Assembly (NCBI RefSeq): GCF_002812725.1
Contig: NZ_NMUN01000004.1
Coordinates: forward strand, 62,001-126,000
Direction: 5' to 3'
Source of the DNA: Microbacterium sp. BR1
Lineage (GTDB): Bacteria; Actinomycetota; Actinomycetes; Actinomycetales; Microbacteriaceae
DNA: 64,000 nucleotides
Shown: piece after piece, positions 42,765-50,776 of the stretch
Layout of the letters: each line of letters opens with the position of its first letter
Numbering within the stretch: position 1 is the first letter of the stretch
Translations under genes and position numbers: made by a program
The notes under the pieces: generated by a model
What the model was told of the DNA's origin: nothing
The model's database searches: none
Seen by the model: the letters and a program-made list of their open reading frames with translations, nothing else

Positions 42765-44317
42765 GATCGGGCGCCCCCCTGCATTTCTTCCGGATCCGCG
42801 AAGTACGCCGAGACCAGGGCGCTCCGGGACAGCTCCGCCGCGGGCATCTCCCGATAGAGTTCGCCCTCGCGGAACACCAGCACGCGGTCCATCAGGTCGA
42901 CATGTTCGTCGACGTCCGTCGAGAGCATCACGACCGCCAAGCCTGCGGTCACCAGGGTTGTCAGCAGCTCGTAGAGGTCTCGTTTCGCGTTGACGTCGAT
43001 GCCGCGTGTCGGGTCGTTGAGGAGGAGCACCTTCGGCTCTGCCGCGAGCCACCGTGCGATGACGACCTTCTGGGCGTTTCCACCGCTGAGCGTCGTGATG
43101 CGGTCTTCGGGATCGCCCAGCACGATCCCCATGCGCCGGACGTAGTGATCCAGTCGTCGAGATGTGGAGGCCGGTCGCAGCCAGCCCCCGACCGTGTCCT
43201 TGTCGAGGGTCGGCATGCCGAAGTTCTCGCGGATCGACATCCAGCCGAACATCGATTCGCGGCCGCGTTCGCGAGGAACGTAGGCGACGCCGTTATTCGA
43301 GGCATCCGAGATCGAGCGGATCGGGGATGTCTTCTCGCCGATGATGCGTTCGACATCGCCGCGCGCGGGACCCGTTCCGCGCAACGCCTCCAGAAACGCC
43401 TCCTGCCCGTGGCCCTCGAGCCCCGCGAGGCCGACGAGTTCGCCGGCCCGGATCTCGACGTCGAACGGCTCCCCTCCGGCGCGGAGCCGTAGCTGCTTCG
43501 CCCGCAGGAGCACGGGTCCGAGGTGGCGAGCCCGATCGCGGGCGCGCTCCCGTTGCTCGCGTTCACCCGTGCCCGACATGAGGGCTACGACCTGGCTCGG
43601 GCGCCAGTCTCCGCGCTCGAAGGTGCCGACGGTGGCGCCCGATCGCATGACCGTGATGCGATCGCCGATAGCCTCGATCTCGTCCATGCGGTGCGTGATC
43701 AGCACCACCCCCGTGCCCCGGGCGGCGAGTTCGCGCACGATCTCGAAGAGGCGGTCGCGGGTACCGACGTCCAGTGCCGAGGTCGCCTCGTCGAGGATGA
43801 GCACCCGCGGATTGCGCACGAGCGCCCGGGCGATGCAGCACGCCTGTCGATCGCTCAGCGAGAGGTCCTCGGCGGGCATCGACAGATCGATCGAGGTGCC
43901 GAGCAGCCGCTCGACCCACATCGAGGCGGTCGCCTTCTTCTCGGCGGACGAGATCCCCGCGCGGATGGGTGTCTCCGCCCCGAGCCAGATGTTGTCGAGC
44001 ACCGAGCGCGCGGGGGCGACCAGGATCTCCTGGAAGACGGTGACGATGCCGCGTTCCTGCGAGGCCCGCGGGCTCCGGAAACCTCGGACGGCGGTCCCGT
44101 CCGAGTCGATATCACCGGAGTCGGGCTGGTGCACGCCGCTGAGGATCTTCACCAGTGTGCTCTTTCCCGAGCCGTTCTCGCCCGCTATCGCATGCACCTC
44201 GCCCGCGGCGAGTCGGAACGTGCAGTCGGTGAGCGCCTTGGTCTGCCCGAACGCCTTGCGGAGCGACTGCGTGCTGAGCAGCAGCCTCCGGTCGACGCCG
44301 GTCGCCACCGACGTCAT
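42761..44317 (-). CDS. Sugar-type ABC transporter ATP-binding protein (RbsA-like, two NBDs)
   Basis: A 518-residue protein with two tandem ATPase domains. The first has Walker A AGENGSGKSTLVKIL, a divergent signature LSLSDRQACCIARAL and Walker B RVLILDEATSALD; the second has a degenerate Walker A (GLEGHGQEAFLEAL) but the good signature TLSGGNAQKVVIARWL, as usual in this family. The ATG at 44317 was chosen because the family begins near LLLSTQSLRKAFGQTKALTDCTF; the frame is open further upstream without similarity. First gene of the leftward operon, preceded by two palindromes at 44440 and 44486. Confidence 0.93.
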   Translation of the reverse strand: MTSVATGVDRRLLLSTQSLRKAFGQTKALTDCTFRLAAGEVHAIAGENGSGKSTLVKILSGVHQPDSGDIDSDGTAVRGFRSPRASQERGIVTVFQEILVAPARSVLDNIWLGAETPIRAGISSAEKKATASMWVERLLGTSIDLSMPAEDLSLSDRQACCIARALVRNPRVLILDEATSALDVGTRDRLFEIVRELAARGTGVVLITHRMDEIEAIGDRITVMRSGATVGTFERGDWRPSQVVALMSGTGEREQRERARDRARHLGPVLLRAKQLRLRAGGEPFDVEIRAGELVGLAGLEGHGQEAFLEALRGTGPARGDVERIIGEKTSPIRSISDASNNGVAYVPRERGRESMFGWMSIRENFGMPTLDKDTVGGWLRPASTSRRLDHYVRRMGIVLGDPEDRITTLSGGNAQKVVIARWLAAEPKVLLLNDPTRGIDVNAKRDLYELLTTLVTAGLAVVMLSTDVDEHVDLMDRVLVFREGELYREMPAAELSRSALVSAYFADPEEMQGGARS

Positions 44318-44439
44318 GCCGTGATCCGGCCGGTGGTGGCGAAGCGCGTCGGCATGGAACCGGGGCCGGTGGCACGAGCTGGGTTCATCGTCATTCCAAA
44401 CCTTCCGTGACGCACGCAAGCAGCGCGCCATCGCGTCGT

Positions 44440-44461
44440 CCGGAGTCAGCTTCGACTCCGG
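44440..44461. promoter_or_regulatory. Operator-like palindrome A upstream of the ABC operon
   Basis: CCGGAGTC-agcttc-GACTCCGG, a perfect 8-bp inverted repeat with a 6-base spacer, 123 bases before the ATPase start. With copy B it agrees in 19 of 22 positions including part of the spacer, so it is a sequence-specific site rather than chance pairing. The 316-base gap 44318-44633 holds nothing else that I can identify as a gene. Confidence 0.7.
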
Positions 44462-44485
44462 TGAAAGAGGTTGTCGCGCCGCTCT

Positions 44486-44507
44486 CCGGAATCATCTGCG
44501 ACTCCGG
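44486..44507. promoter_or_regulatory. Operator-like palindrome B upstream of the ABC operon
   Basis: CCGGAATC-atctgc-GACTCCGG, 7 of 8 pairs matched and extended outward by CT/AG. It starts 46 bases from copy A. The two probably bind a dimeric regulator of the leftward operon; the LysR protein encoded next door is one candidate, though the pattern differs from the usual T-N11-A site. Confidence 0.7.
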
Positions 44508-44633
44508 AGGGCGATGCCCTCGCCCCATCGGGATGGGGTGTGCGTTCAGACTGCATCAGGCCGGTGGGCCCCATCAACACGGCGTTACTGAACAGGGACC
44601 TTTGCTTTCCTTATCGGCGCCGCGGGAGCCCGA

Positions 44634-45596
44634 TCACGCGCTGGTGATCGGGGGTCGTCGCCGGGCGGACTCGCCGTGTGCTTGGAGCAGGGTCTCGGAG
44701 CGTTCCTGCACAGCGAACTCGATGAAACGCTGGGCGCGCGGCGAGAGCGGTGCGCCCCGTAGATACGCGAGCACGACAGATGTCGTCGGCATGGGCTCCT
44801 GGATCGACTTGGGAACCACTCTCGTGCCCTCATAGGTCACATCCGTGACGGGGCGCTGCATGAGGAAGCCGTAGCCGAGTCCGCGCCCGACCAGGCAGCG
44901 CACGAACTCGAAATTGCGCGTGCGCATCGTGACGCGAGGCTCGATGCCGATGCGCGAAAGCGCGGATTCCCAGTTCTGACTGCTCGGCGCGCTATCGAAG
45001 AGGATCATGGGCTCGTCCGCCAGGTCGACGAGGCTCACCTGATCGTCCTGCGCGAATCGGTGATCGGGCGGCAGCAGCACGTACGGTCGGACGATATCGA
45101 TGACGATGCTGGTCAGATCGGTGGCGAGATGGTCGTCGTAGAGGATCGCGAGCTCGGTCGCGCCCTCTCGCAGGCCTCGCTCGAGCTCGGGCTGCGTGCC
45201 GTCCTGCACGTCCAGGGCGATGCCGGGTGCCTCGTCGTGGAAGCCGGCGATCAACGGAGTCAACAGCATGGCTTCGAGAGTGAAATAGCATCCGATGGGG
45301 AGCCTCCCGCTCAAGCTGCCCTTCTCGGTATCCATGCGTGTCTGGAGCATCTCTGCCGCAGAGAGCAGTTCGCGCGCGAACCTCAGGAAGTCGGTGCCGG
45401 CCGGCGTGAGGGACATTCCCTTCGTGCGCTGTCGGACGAAGAGCTTGACGCCGATTCCGCGCTCGAGCTCCGAAACAGAGAGGGAGATCCCGGGCTGCGA
45501 GGTGTGGGTCAGCTCCACCGCACGGCTGATGGATCCGGCATCCGCCACCGCGACGAAATGCTGCAGTTGTCGAATCGTGTAGCGAATCTCTTGCAC
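44634..45596 (-). CDS. LysR-family transcriptional regulator
   Basis: A 320-residue regulator with the winged helix at about 5-65 (IRQLQHFVAVADAGSISRAVELTHTSQPGISLSVSELERGIGVKLFVRQ) and the periplasmic-binding-like effector domain after about 95 (GRLPIGCYFTLEAMLLTPLIAGF). The effector is unknown. GTG start at 45596 with CAGACT 6 bases upstream, again a leaderless-type layout. It is divergent from the cyclase-family gene (95-base gap) and lies on the same strand as the sugar operon, 316 bases before it, so it could control both sides. Confidence 0.92.
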   Translation of the reverse strand: MQEIRYTIRQLQHFVAVADAGSISRAVELTHTSQPGISLSVSELERGIGVKLFVRQRTKGMSLTPAGTDFLRFARELLSAAEMLQTRMDTEKGSLSGRLPIGCYFTLEAMLLTPLIAGFHDEAPGIALDVQDGTQPELERGLREGATELAILYDDHLATDLTSIVIDIVRPYVLLPPDHRFAQDDQVSLVDLADEPMILFDSAPSSQNWESALSRIGIEPRVTMRTRNFEFVRCLVGRGLGYGFLMQRPVTDVTYEGTRVVPKSIQEPMPTTSVVLAYLRGAPLSPRAQRFIEFAVQERSETLLQAHGESARRRPPITSA

Positions 45597-45679
45597 CCCG
45601 GCAGTCTGTCATCCCCGCGGTTCGCGTCGACCTGTCGAAGAGTGGTATGCACCGCACACACAGTTTTCTTCGTGCACAG

Positions 45680-45685
45680 TATGGT
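45680..45685 (+). promoter_or_regulatory. -10 box of the cyclase-family gene
   Basis: TATGGT lies 6 bases before the ATG at 45692 and supports this start over the ATG at 45647. Confidence 0.5.
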
Positions 45686-45691
45686 GGCGCG

Positions 45692-46606
45692 ATGGATCAC
45701 GACGAAGAGATCTCGCGCTCAGCGATCGTTCCCGACTGGGTGCTGGAGGCCTCGCGCAACCGCCGCTATGGCGCGGCGAACGCGCGCGGCACGCTCAACC
45801 TGCTGGATGATGCCGCCGCGGCCCGGGCCGCGGCATGCATCGTGTCGGGGCGAACGATCAGCCTGGCGCGCCCGGTGCGTGCCGACGATTTCAACACCAC
45901 ACCCGAAAACCCCACGTTCGACCACAGGTCCGAGTACGTCGAAAGCCCGGACGGTCTGGGGTGGGGGCTGTCGCACCTCCGGCTCGATCCGCACGGGCTG
46001 CAGAACACCCATCTCGACGCGCTGAACCATGTCGCGGTCGGCGGGACGTTCTACGGCGGGCGCTATGTGAACTCGCGCGACCAGGGCGGCGTGGACACCC
46101 TGGGGGATTCGGGCATCCTCGCGCGGGCCCTGTACGTGGACATCCCGACTCTGCGGGGCACGGCCTGGGCCGACCGCCCCGTCACCGGGTCGGACATCGA
46201 AGAGGCGCTCGAGGGGGCCGGGGTGCGCGTAGAACCCGGTGATGCGCTCTGCGTCGACATGGGACGCGACCGCTTCGAGGCGCACGTCGGTCATCTGTTG
46301 GGAGGGCCCGGGACGGACGAGGACGCGGGCGGGGGACTGGCGGAATCTGCGGCACGATGGATCGCTGACCACCCCGTGTCGATTCTCGCCTGGGACATGT
46401 TGGACTCGCGTGACGCGAAGGAGGCGCACGCTTCCGCCCATATCCTCGGGTGGGCGATAGGCCTTCCGCTCGTGGACAACTGCGATTTCGCACGGCTGCG
46501 ATCAGAGATCGGACCCGGCACGCGGGTCGCGGGAGCGCTGGTGTTGGCCCCCCTCGCGGTGCCGGGTGCGAACGGAGTCAACCTCAATCCGCTCATCCTG
46601 CGTTAG
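45692..46606 (+). CDS. Cyclase-family metal-dependent hydrolase (kynurenine formamidase/isatin hydrolase type)
   Basis: A 304-residue member of the cyclase family (PF04199), metal-dependent hydrolases that open amides, lactams or lactones. The metal motif is GLQNTHLDALNHVAVGGTFYGG, the form with T-x-x-D-A-x-x-H found in isatin-hydrolase-like members rather than the H-x-G-T-H-x-D of short kynurenine formamidases. ILARALYVDIPTLRG and ALCVDMGRDRF are the later strands. It is divergent from the LysR regulator, and thus its likely target. A specific substrate is not evident; the neighbours suggest a cyclic amide or lactone. Confidence 0.85.
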   Translation: MDHDEEISRSAIVPDWVLEASRNRRYGAANARGTLNLLDDAAAARAAACIVSGRTISLARPVRADDFNTTPENPTFDHRSEYVESPDGLGWGLSHLRLDPHGLQNTHLDALNHVAVGGTFYGGRYVNSRDQGGVDTLGDSGILARALYVDIPTLRGTAWADRPVTGSDIEEALEGAGVRVEPGDALCVDMGRDRFEAHVGHLLGGPGTDEDAGGGLAESAARWIADHPVSILAWDMLDSRDAKEAHASAHILGWAIGLPLVDNCDFARLRSEIGPGTRVAGALVLAPLAVPGANGVNLNPLILR

Positions 46607-46722
46607 GCGCCCTCTGCCCGCGATGTGCGGAATCGCCGGGGCAGCCATTTGCGGAGCAAAAGCAGGACAACAGGTTTCGCTCTTTGCTCCCGGGGCGCAC
46701 AGCCAGCACCCTGTGACTTGGC

Positions 46723-46775
46723 GGTGCGGATGCCGATGGACGGTGCGCTCACGCCTGGTGGGTCGCATCCGCACC
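46723..46775 (+). promoter_or_regulatory. Leader stem upstream of the EthD-like gene
   Basis: GGTGCGGATG (46723-46732) pairs perfectly with CATCCGCACC (46766-46775); the GAAGGAG ribosome site starts 13 bases later. A second stem GGAGCAAA/TTTGCTCC lies before it (about 46652-46690). The 192-base gap might therefore carry a structured 5' leader. Confidence 0.4.
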
Positions 46776-46798
46776 CCAGATCTCGTCGAAGGAGACAG

Positions 46799-47494
46799 AT
46801 GATGTCGAGCACATGGAACCCCCTGCGAGCGGTGTTCGCGCTTCCCCCGGAGGAGGTCGATCCCGCCGACTTCGAGGCGTGGCATGAGGGGGAGATGGAT
46901 GCCCTGCTCCGCGTCGAGGGCGTCGCGTCGGGTCGTCTCTACGCCCTGCAGCCGAGCGTCGGAGCGGGCAAGACATCCCCGACGGTGTACACGTACTGCG
47001 GACTCTACGAAGTCGACGGCGACCACGCGGAGACCCTGGAGCTGATGGATGCGGTCGTCGCACGGGGCGAACGCCCGGACTTCATCGCGCGCACCCGGTT
47101 CGCCGTATACGACCTCGCGGCGATCGACGAGGTTCGTTCGGCACACACTCTCGATGCCGACAGTCTGTACCTGGTGTTCAGCGCCCCGCCGGAGGGAATC
47201 TCAACGGCCGAGTTCGAGGCCTGGTACCACGAGCACGTGCGCGAGAACGTCGAGATCGGGGAGTTGGCGGCCGCGCATCGTTGGAAAGCGCTGGCATCGC
47301 TGGTCGACCCGCTGCTGCCCCCGCACGCGACGCATGTCGCGACCTACGAACTCACCGCGGGCAAGGACACGATGAACAGGCTTCTCGATACGGCCATCGC
47401 CGAGGGACGGATCGTGCTGCCCGACTGGTTCCCGGGAATCACGTTCGGTTCGGCGCAGATCACGGCCCTGACCGATCGGCTGTCGGCGGGCTGA
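46799..47494 (+). CDS. Internally duplicated EthD-like dimeric alpha-beta barrel protein
   Basis: A 231-residue protein made of two related ferredoxin-like halves. Half one has FALPPEEVDPADFEAWHEGEMDALLRVEGVASGRLYAL (about 10-50) and half two FSAPPEGISTAEFEAWYHEHVRENVEIGELAAAHRWKAL (about 125-163). The repeated F-E-A-W-(H/Y) core is typical of EthD/dimeric alpha-beta barrel proteins, which act as small oxygenases, isomerases or helpers in degradation of ethers and aromatics. The start follows GAAGGAGACAG; a second ATG is the very next codon. It lies downstream of the cyclase-family gene on the same strand and converges on the alcohol dehydrogenase. Confidence 0.8.
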   Translation: MMSSTWNPLRAVFALPPEEVDPADFEAWHEGEMDALLRVEGVASGRLYALQPSVGAGKTSPTVYTYCGLYEVDGDHAETLELMDAVVARGERPDFIARTRFAVYDLAAIDEVRSAHTLDADSLYLVFSAPPEGISTAEFEAWYHEHVRENVEIGELAAAHRWKALASLVDPLLPPHATHVATYELTAGKDTMNRLLDTAIAEGRIVLPDWFPGITFGSAQITALTDRLSAG

Positions 47495-47506
47495 GCAGAA
47501 TGCGGT

Positions 47507-48517
47507 TCAGGCCCGAAGGACGGCACGCGAGCGGAGCGAGCCGGCCGCGAGCCGATCGAGCACGCTCTCGGCGTCGGCCAGCGGGAATGCATCGATGACC
47601 GTACGGACTTCACCGGCCGCCGCGAGGGCGAGCACCTCGTTCATCTGCGCACGGGATCCGAGCATCGACTCGATGATCGTCTTGCCCTCGGCGAAGGTGA
47701 TCGTGCCGAACGAGGCGATGACCCCGAGCACGACGGTCCCGCCGCGTTTGACGGAGGCCAGCGCCTGCTGCGCGACGGTGTCGGATGGCGCGAAGATGAC
47801 CGCCGCGTCCATCGTCCCGGCCAGCTGACTCGCCGGATCCACCTGTGACGCATCGACGACGTGCTCTGCGCCGAGCTCACGCGCGACCTCGAGGTGGTCG
47901 AGGCCGCGCGCGACCGCGGTGACCTCGGCGCCGGCGAGTCGCGCGAACTGCACCGCCATATGGCCGACGCCGCCCAGACCGAACACGGCGAGCTTGCTTC
48001 CGGGTTTCAGGTCCAGCCGCGAGATCGCGCCGTAGGCCGTGATCCCCGGGCAGAAGAGCGGTGCGGCCGCCACGAGGTCCAACTCCGGCGGGACGCGGTA
48101 CGTGTGCGCTGCCGTCGAGATCATGTATTCGGCGTAGCCGCCGTCGACCATCTCGCCGGTGATGCGCCGACGCAGGCAGTACTGCTCTCGGCCCGACGTG
48201 CAGTACTCGCACTCCTCGCAGGTCCACCAGAGCGGCTGCACTCCGACCCGGTCTCCGGGCGCGAACCCCTCGACATCGGGCCCGACTTCGGCGACCGTGC
48301 CGGTCACTTCATGCCCCGGCACGATCGGCGAGATCGCGGGCAGCCCGGCGCCGGCCCAGTCGCCGACGATCATGTGCAGATTGGAACGGCATACGCCGCA
48401 GGCGGCCACCCGGATCAGCAGCTCGCCGGGGCCGGGAGCCGGCGTGGCGACATCGCGCCATGCCAGGGGACGCGTGGAGAGGGGAGCGGGATGGTCGAGT
48501 TGCATGGCTTTGTGCAT
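47507..48517 (-). CDS. Zinc-dependent alcohol dehydrogenase
   Basis: A 336-residue medium-chain dehydrogenase that oxidises an alcohol with NAD(P)+. Catalytic zinc ligands appear as ACGVCRSNLHMIVGDW and PGHEVTG; the structural zinc lobe is CEECEYCTSGREQYC; the nucleotide fold is VFGLGGVGHMAVQFARLAGAEV. The overall sequence resembles AdhA/CAD2-type enzymes. Start ATG at 48517. Its upstream region has a direct repeat CACTGTGGA (48543, 48555) and the inverted repeat GACCT/AGGTC around a TATATA box near 48604-48620. It closes the accessory island and converges on the EthD-like gene. Confidence 0.9.
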   Translation of the reverse strand: MHKAMQLDHPAPLSTRPLAWRDVATPAPGPGELLIRVAACGVCRSNLHMIVGDWAGAGLPAISPIVPGHEVTGTVAEVGPDVEGFAPGDRVGVQPLWWTCEECEYCTSGREQYCLRRRITGEMVDGGYAEYMISTAAHTYRVPPELDLVAAAPLFCPGITAYGAISRLDLKPGSKLAVFGLGGVGHMAVQFARLAGAEVTAVARGLDHLEVARELGAEHVVDASQVDPASQLAGTMDAAVIFAPSDTVAQQALASVKRGGTVVLGVIASFGTITFAEGKTIIESMLGSRAQMNEVLALAAAGEVRTVIDAFPLADAESVLDRLAAGSLRSRAVLRA

Positions 48518-48542
48518 CGCGGGTGACGTCCTTCCGTTGTCT

Positions 48543-48620
48543 CACTGTGGATGTCACTGTGGACGCTAGGTCGCAGGGGTGCCGAGAGCAAACGACCTTT
48601 GCCGACCTGCTATATAGGTC
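48543..48620 (-). promoter_or_regulatory. Alcohol dehydrogenase promoter region with direct and inverted repeats
   Basis: CACTGTGGA is repeated at 48543-48551 and 48555-48563 (12-base period), and GACCT-N7-AGGTC at 48604-48620 encloses TATATA, which would be the -10 box read on the minus strand. It looks like a regulated promoter. Confidence 0.4.
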
Positions 48621-48680
48621 ATCCCAATACCCCCAGGCGTCGCGCTCGACGTGCCGTCGGCCGCCTGTGGATAATTCCGG

Positions 48681-49910
48681 ATGCCTCCGCGGGCATCTTG
48701 CGAGGATGCCCTGGTGCCGTCCGCCCTCGATTCCGCCCATCGCGGCCCCGCTCTTCCTGCCGCGATGGCATCCATCGATGCGTCTCCAGAGCAGGTCGTG
48801 GCGGCGCGGGTGCGGGATCGATTGCGGGCGGAGCGGATCGATCCGGCCCTCGATCCTGCGGCCGCACATCGGTTCGCGCTCGCCGAGGTACGCAGGCACA
48901 ACGATGTCGCCCTGGCCCGGGGCCTACCGCTCGTCGAGGACGAGGCGGCGTGCGTGCGCGGCGCGCTGGCTCAGGTCACGGGGTTCGGGCCGCTGCAGCC
49001 ATACCTCGACGATCCGGGGGTCGAAGAGGTCTGGATCAACGCGCCCGACCGGATCTTCGTGGCCCGGGCCGGTGTCTCGGAGCGGATTGCGGTCCGCCTG
49101 ACCGACGAGCAGGTGCGCGACCTGGTCGAACGGATGCTGCACCCGACCGGTCGGCGCGTCGACCTGAGTCAGCCGTTCGTCGACGCATCGCTGCCGGATG
49201 GCTCGCGGGTCCACGTCGTGATCCCCGACATCACCCGCCGGCATTGGTCCGTGAACATCCGCAAGTTCACGCCGGCCTACCGCGACCTCGACGCGCTCGT
49301 CGGGCTCGGGTCGCTCCGTCACGCCGATGCCGATCTGCTGCGCGGGGCGGTCGGTGCCGGTCGAAGCATCCTGGTCTCGGGTCCTACCCACGCGGGCAAG
49401 ACCACGCTGCTCGCGGCCCTGATCGCCGCGTGCCCCGCGGATCACCGTGTCGTCACGGTGGAGGAGACGTTCGAGCTCGGCGTCGATGCGCCCGACATCG
49501 TCGCGCTGCAGGGTCGGCAGCCGAGCCTCGAGGGCACGGGCGAGGTGTCGCTTCGGCGCCTCGTGAAAGAGGCGCTGCGCATGCGGCCCGACCGTCTGGT
49601 CGTCGGCGAGGTGCGTGACGCCGAGGCGCTCGACCTCGTGCTGGCCCTCAACACCGGTGTGCCCGGCATGGCATCGATTCACGCGAACACCGCGAAGGAT
49701 GCGCTGGCCAAACTCGCCGCTCTGCCCCTCCTGGCAGGCCGGAACATCGATTCATCCTTCGTCCTGCCCGCGATCGCCGCGGGCGTCGACCTCGTCGTGC
49801 ACTGCTCCCGCGATGCCGACGGACGCCGTCGGGTGAGTGAGATCGCCGCGACGACCGGGCGCATCGTCGGGGGAGCGATCGAGGTCGAGCGGGTCGGGGG
49901 CGATACGTGA
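48681..49910 (+). CDS. tadA: Tad pilus/secretion ATPase TadA (CpaF family)
   Basis: A 409-residue hexameric ATPase that powers Flp-type pilus assembly. N-terminal helical domain to about 120, then LDDPGVEEVWINAPDRIFV, Walker A SGPTHAGKTTLLAAL (Thr-His where most have Thr-Gly-Ser), the Asp box VTVEETFELGVDAPDIVAL, Walker B-type RPDRLVVGEVRDAEALDL and the His box ASIHANT. The ATG at 48681 lies 5 bases after GATAAT; a second ATG at 48765 is a reasonable alternative start. It leads a seven-gene plus-strand operon with 4-base overlaps. No TadZ/Ssd gene, which usually precedes tadA in actinobacteria, is present. Confidence 0.92.
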   Translation: MPPRASCEDALVPSALDSAHRGPALPAAMASIDASPEQVVAARVRDRLRAERIDPALDPAAAHRFALAEVRRHNDVALARGLPLVEDEAACVRGALAQVTGFGPLQPYLDDPGVEEVWINAPDRIFVARAGVSERIAVRLTDEQVRDLVERMLHPTGRRVDLSQPFVDASLPDGSRVHVVIPDITRRHWSVNIRKFTPAYRDLDALVGLGSLRHADADLLRGAVGAGRSILVSGPTHAGKTTLLAALIAACPADHRVVTVEETFELGVDAPDIVALQGRQPSLEGTGEVSLRRLVKEALRMRPDRLVVGEVRDAEALDLVLALNTGVPGMASIHANTAKDALAKLAALPLLAGRNIDSSFVLPAIAAGVDLVVHCSRDADGRRRVSEIAATTGRIVGGAIEVERVGGDT

Positions 49911-50776
49911 CCTTCCTCTGGGGTGGGGTGCTCGCCGCGGGCCTGCTGTTCGCCATCGCGCCGTGGTTGTGGCCCAAGCGCCCCGAGCCACCGGAGGGCG
50001 CGGGAGCGCGTGCCGGGTCGAGCGCCCTGTCTCGCTTGCTCGAGGAGACGGGCATGTCGCACGTGCGACCACGCGTCGTCGTCGCCGTGTCGCTGCTGTT
50101 GGCGGCCATCGGTGCGGCGCTCGCCTGGCTGCTGCTCGGGGTGCCGATCCTCGCCGTCTGTGCGGCGCTGTTCGGTGGGGTGGCGCCGGTGCTGTGGCTG
50201 CGGGGTCGGCGCACCCAACTCATCCGCTCGCGTCGGGGGCTGTGGTCGGACGTCTGCGACCACCTCATCTCGGCTGTCCGGGCGGGCATGTCGTTGCCCG
50301 ATGCCGTCGCGAATCTCGCGGTCTCGGCGCCGCCGCTCTTGCGTCCCGCGTTCGCGACGTTTGCGCGCGACATGGCGGCGTCCGGGCACTTCGACTCGAG
50401 CGCGCTGCGCCTCAAGGCCCTGCTCGCCGACCCGATCGCCGACCGCATCGTCGAGACGCTCCGGATGGCGCGGCACGTCGGCGGGACCGAGCTGCCCGGG
50501 GTGCTGCGGGCACTGTCGACGGCGGTCCGCGCCGATGCGGCCTTGCGAGCCGAGGTCGAGGCGCGGCAGTCGTGGATTCGCGGCGCCGCCCTGCTCGGGG
50601 TCGTCGCGCCCTGGGTCATCCTCGCGCTGCTGTCGTTGCGGCCCGAGGGGGCGCGCGCGTACGCGAGTCCGGAGGGAATCGCGCTCGTGGTCGCCGGCGG
50701 GCTGGTCTCGCTGCTGGCCTACCGGTTGATGCTCGGCCTGGGACGACTTCCCGAGCCGCGGCGGTGGCTCGCATGA
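49907..50776 (+). CDS. tadB: Tad inner-membrane platform protein TadB (type II secretion F domain)
   Basis: A 289-residue membrane protein. Two helices flank the start (GVLAAGLLFAIAPWLW and VVVAVSLLLAAIGAALAWLL), then the GspF domain with SVW-like LWSDVCDHLISAVRAGMSLPDAVANLAV and TELPGVLRALSTAVRADAALRAEVEARQSWIRGAALL, followed by two C-terminal helices. It forms the platform on which TadA works, together with TadC. The GTG overlaps the tadA stop and its end overlaps the tadC ATG, both by 4 bases. Confidence 0.9.
   Translation: MTFLWGGVLAAGLLFAIAPWLWPKRPEPPEGAGARAGSSALSRLLEETGMSHVRPRVVVAVSLLLAAIGAALAWLLLGVPILAVCAALFGGVAPVLWLRGRRTQLIRSRRGLWSDVCDHLISAVRAGMSLPDAVANLAVSAPPLLRPAFATFARDMAASGHFDSSALRLKALLADPIADRIVETLRMARHVGGTELPGVLRALSTAVRADAALRAEVEARQSWIRGAALLGVVAPWVILALLSLRPEGARAYASPEGIALVVAGGLVSLLAYRLMLGLGRLPEPRRWLA

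Noticed and set aside
46607..46798. A riboswitch in the leader of the EthD-like gene
   Set aside because: Two stems can be drawn, but they match no riboswitch class I know; kept only as a weak leader feature.
35699..48517. The accessory island as an integrated mobile element
   Set aside because: No integrase, transposase, tRNA-flanked attachment repeats or clear composition change could be seen; insertion remains only an inference from gene content.
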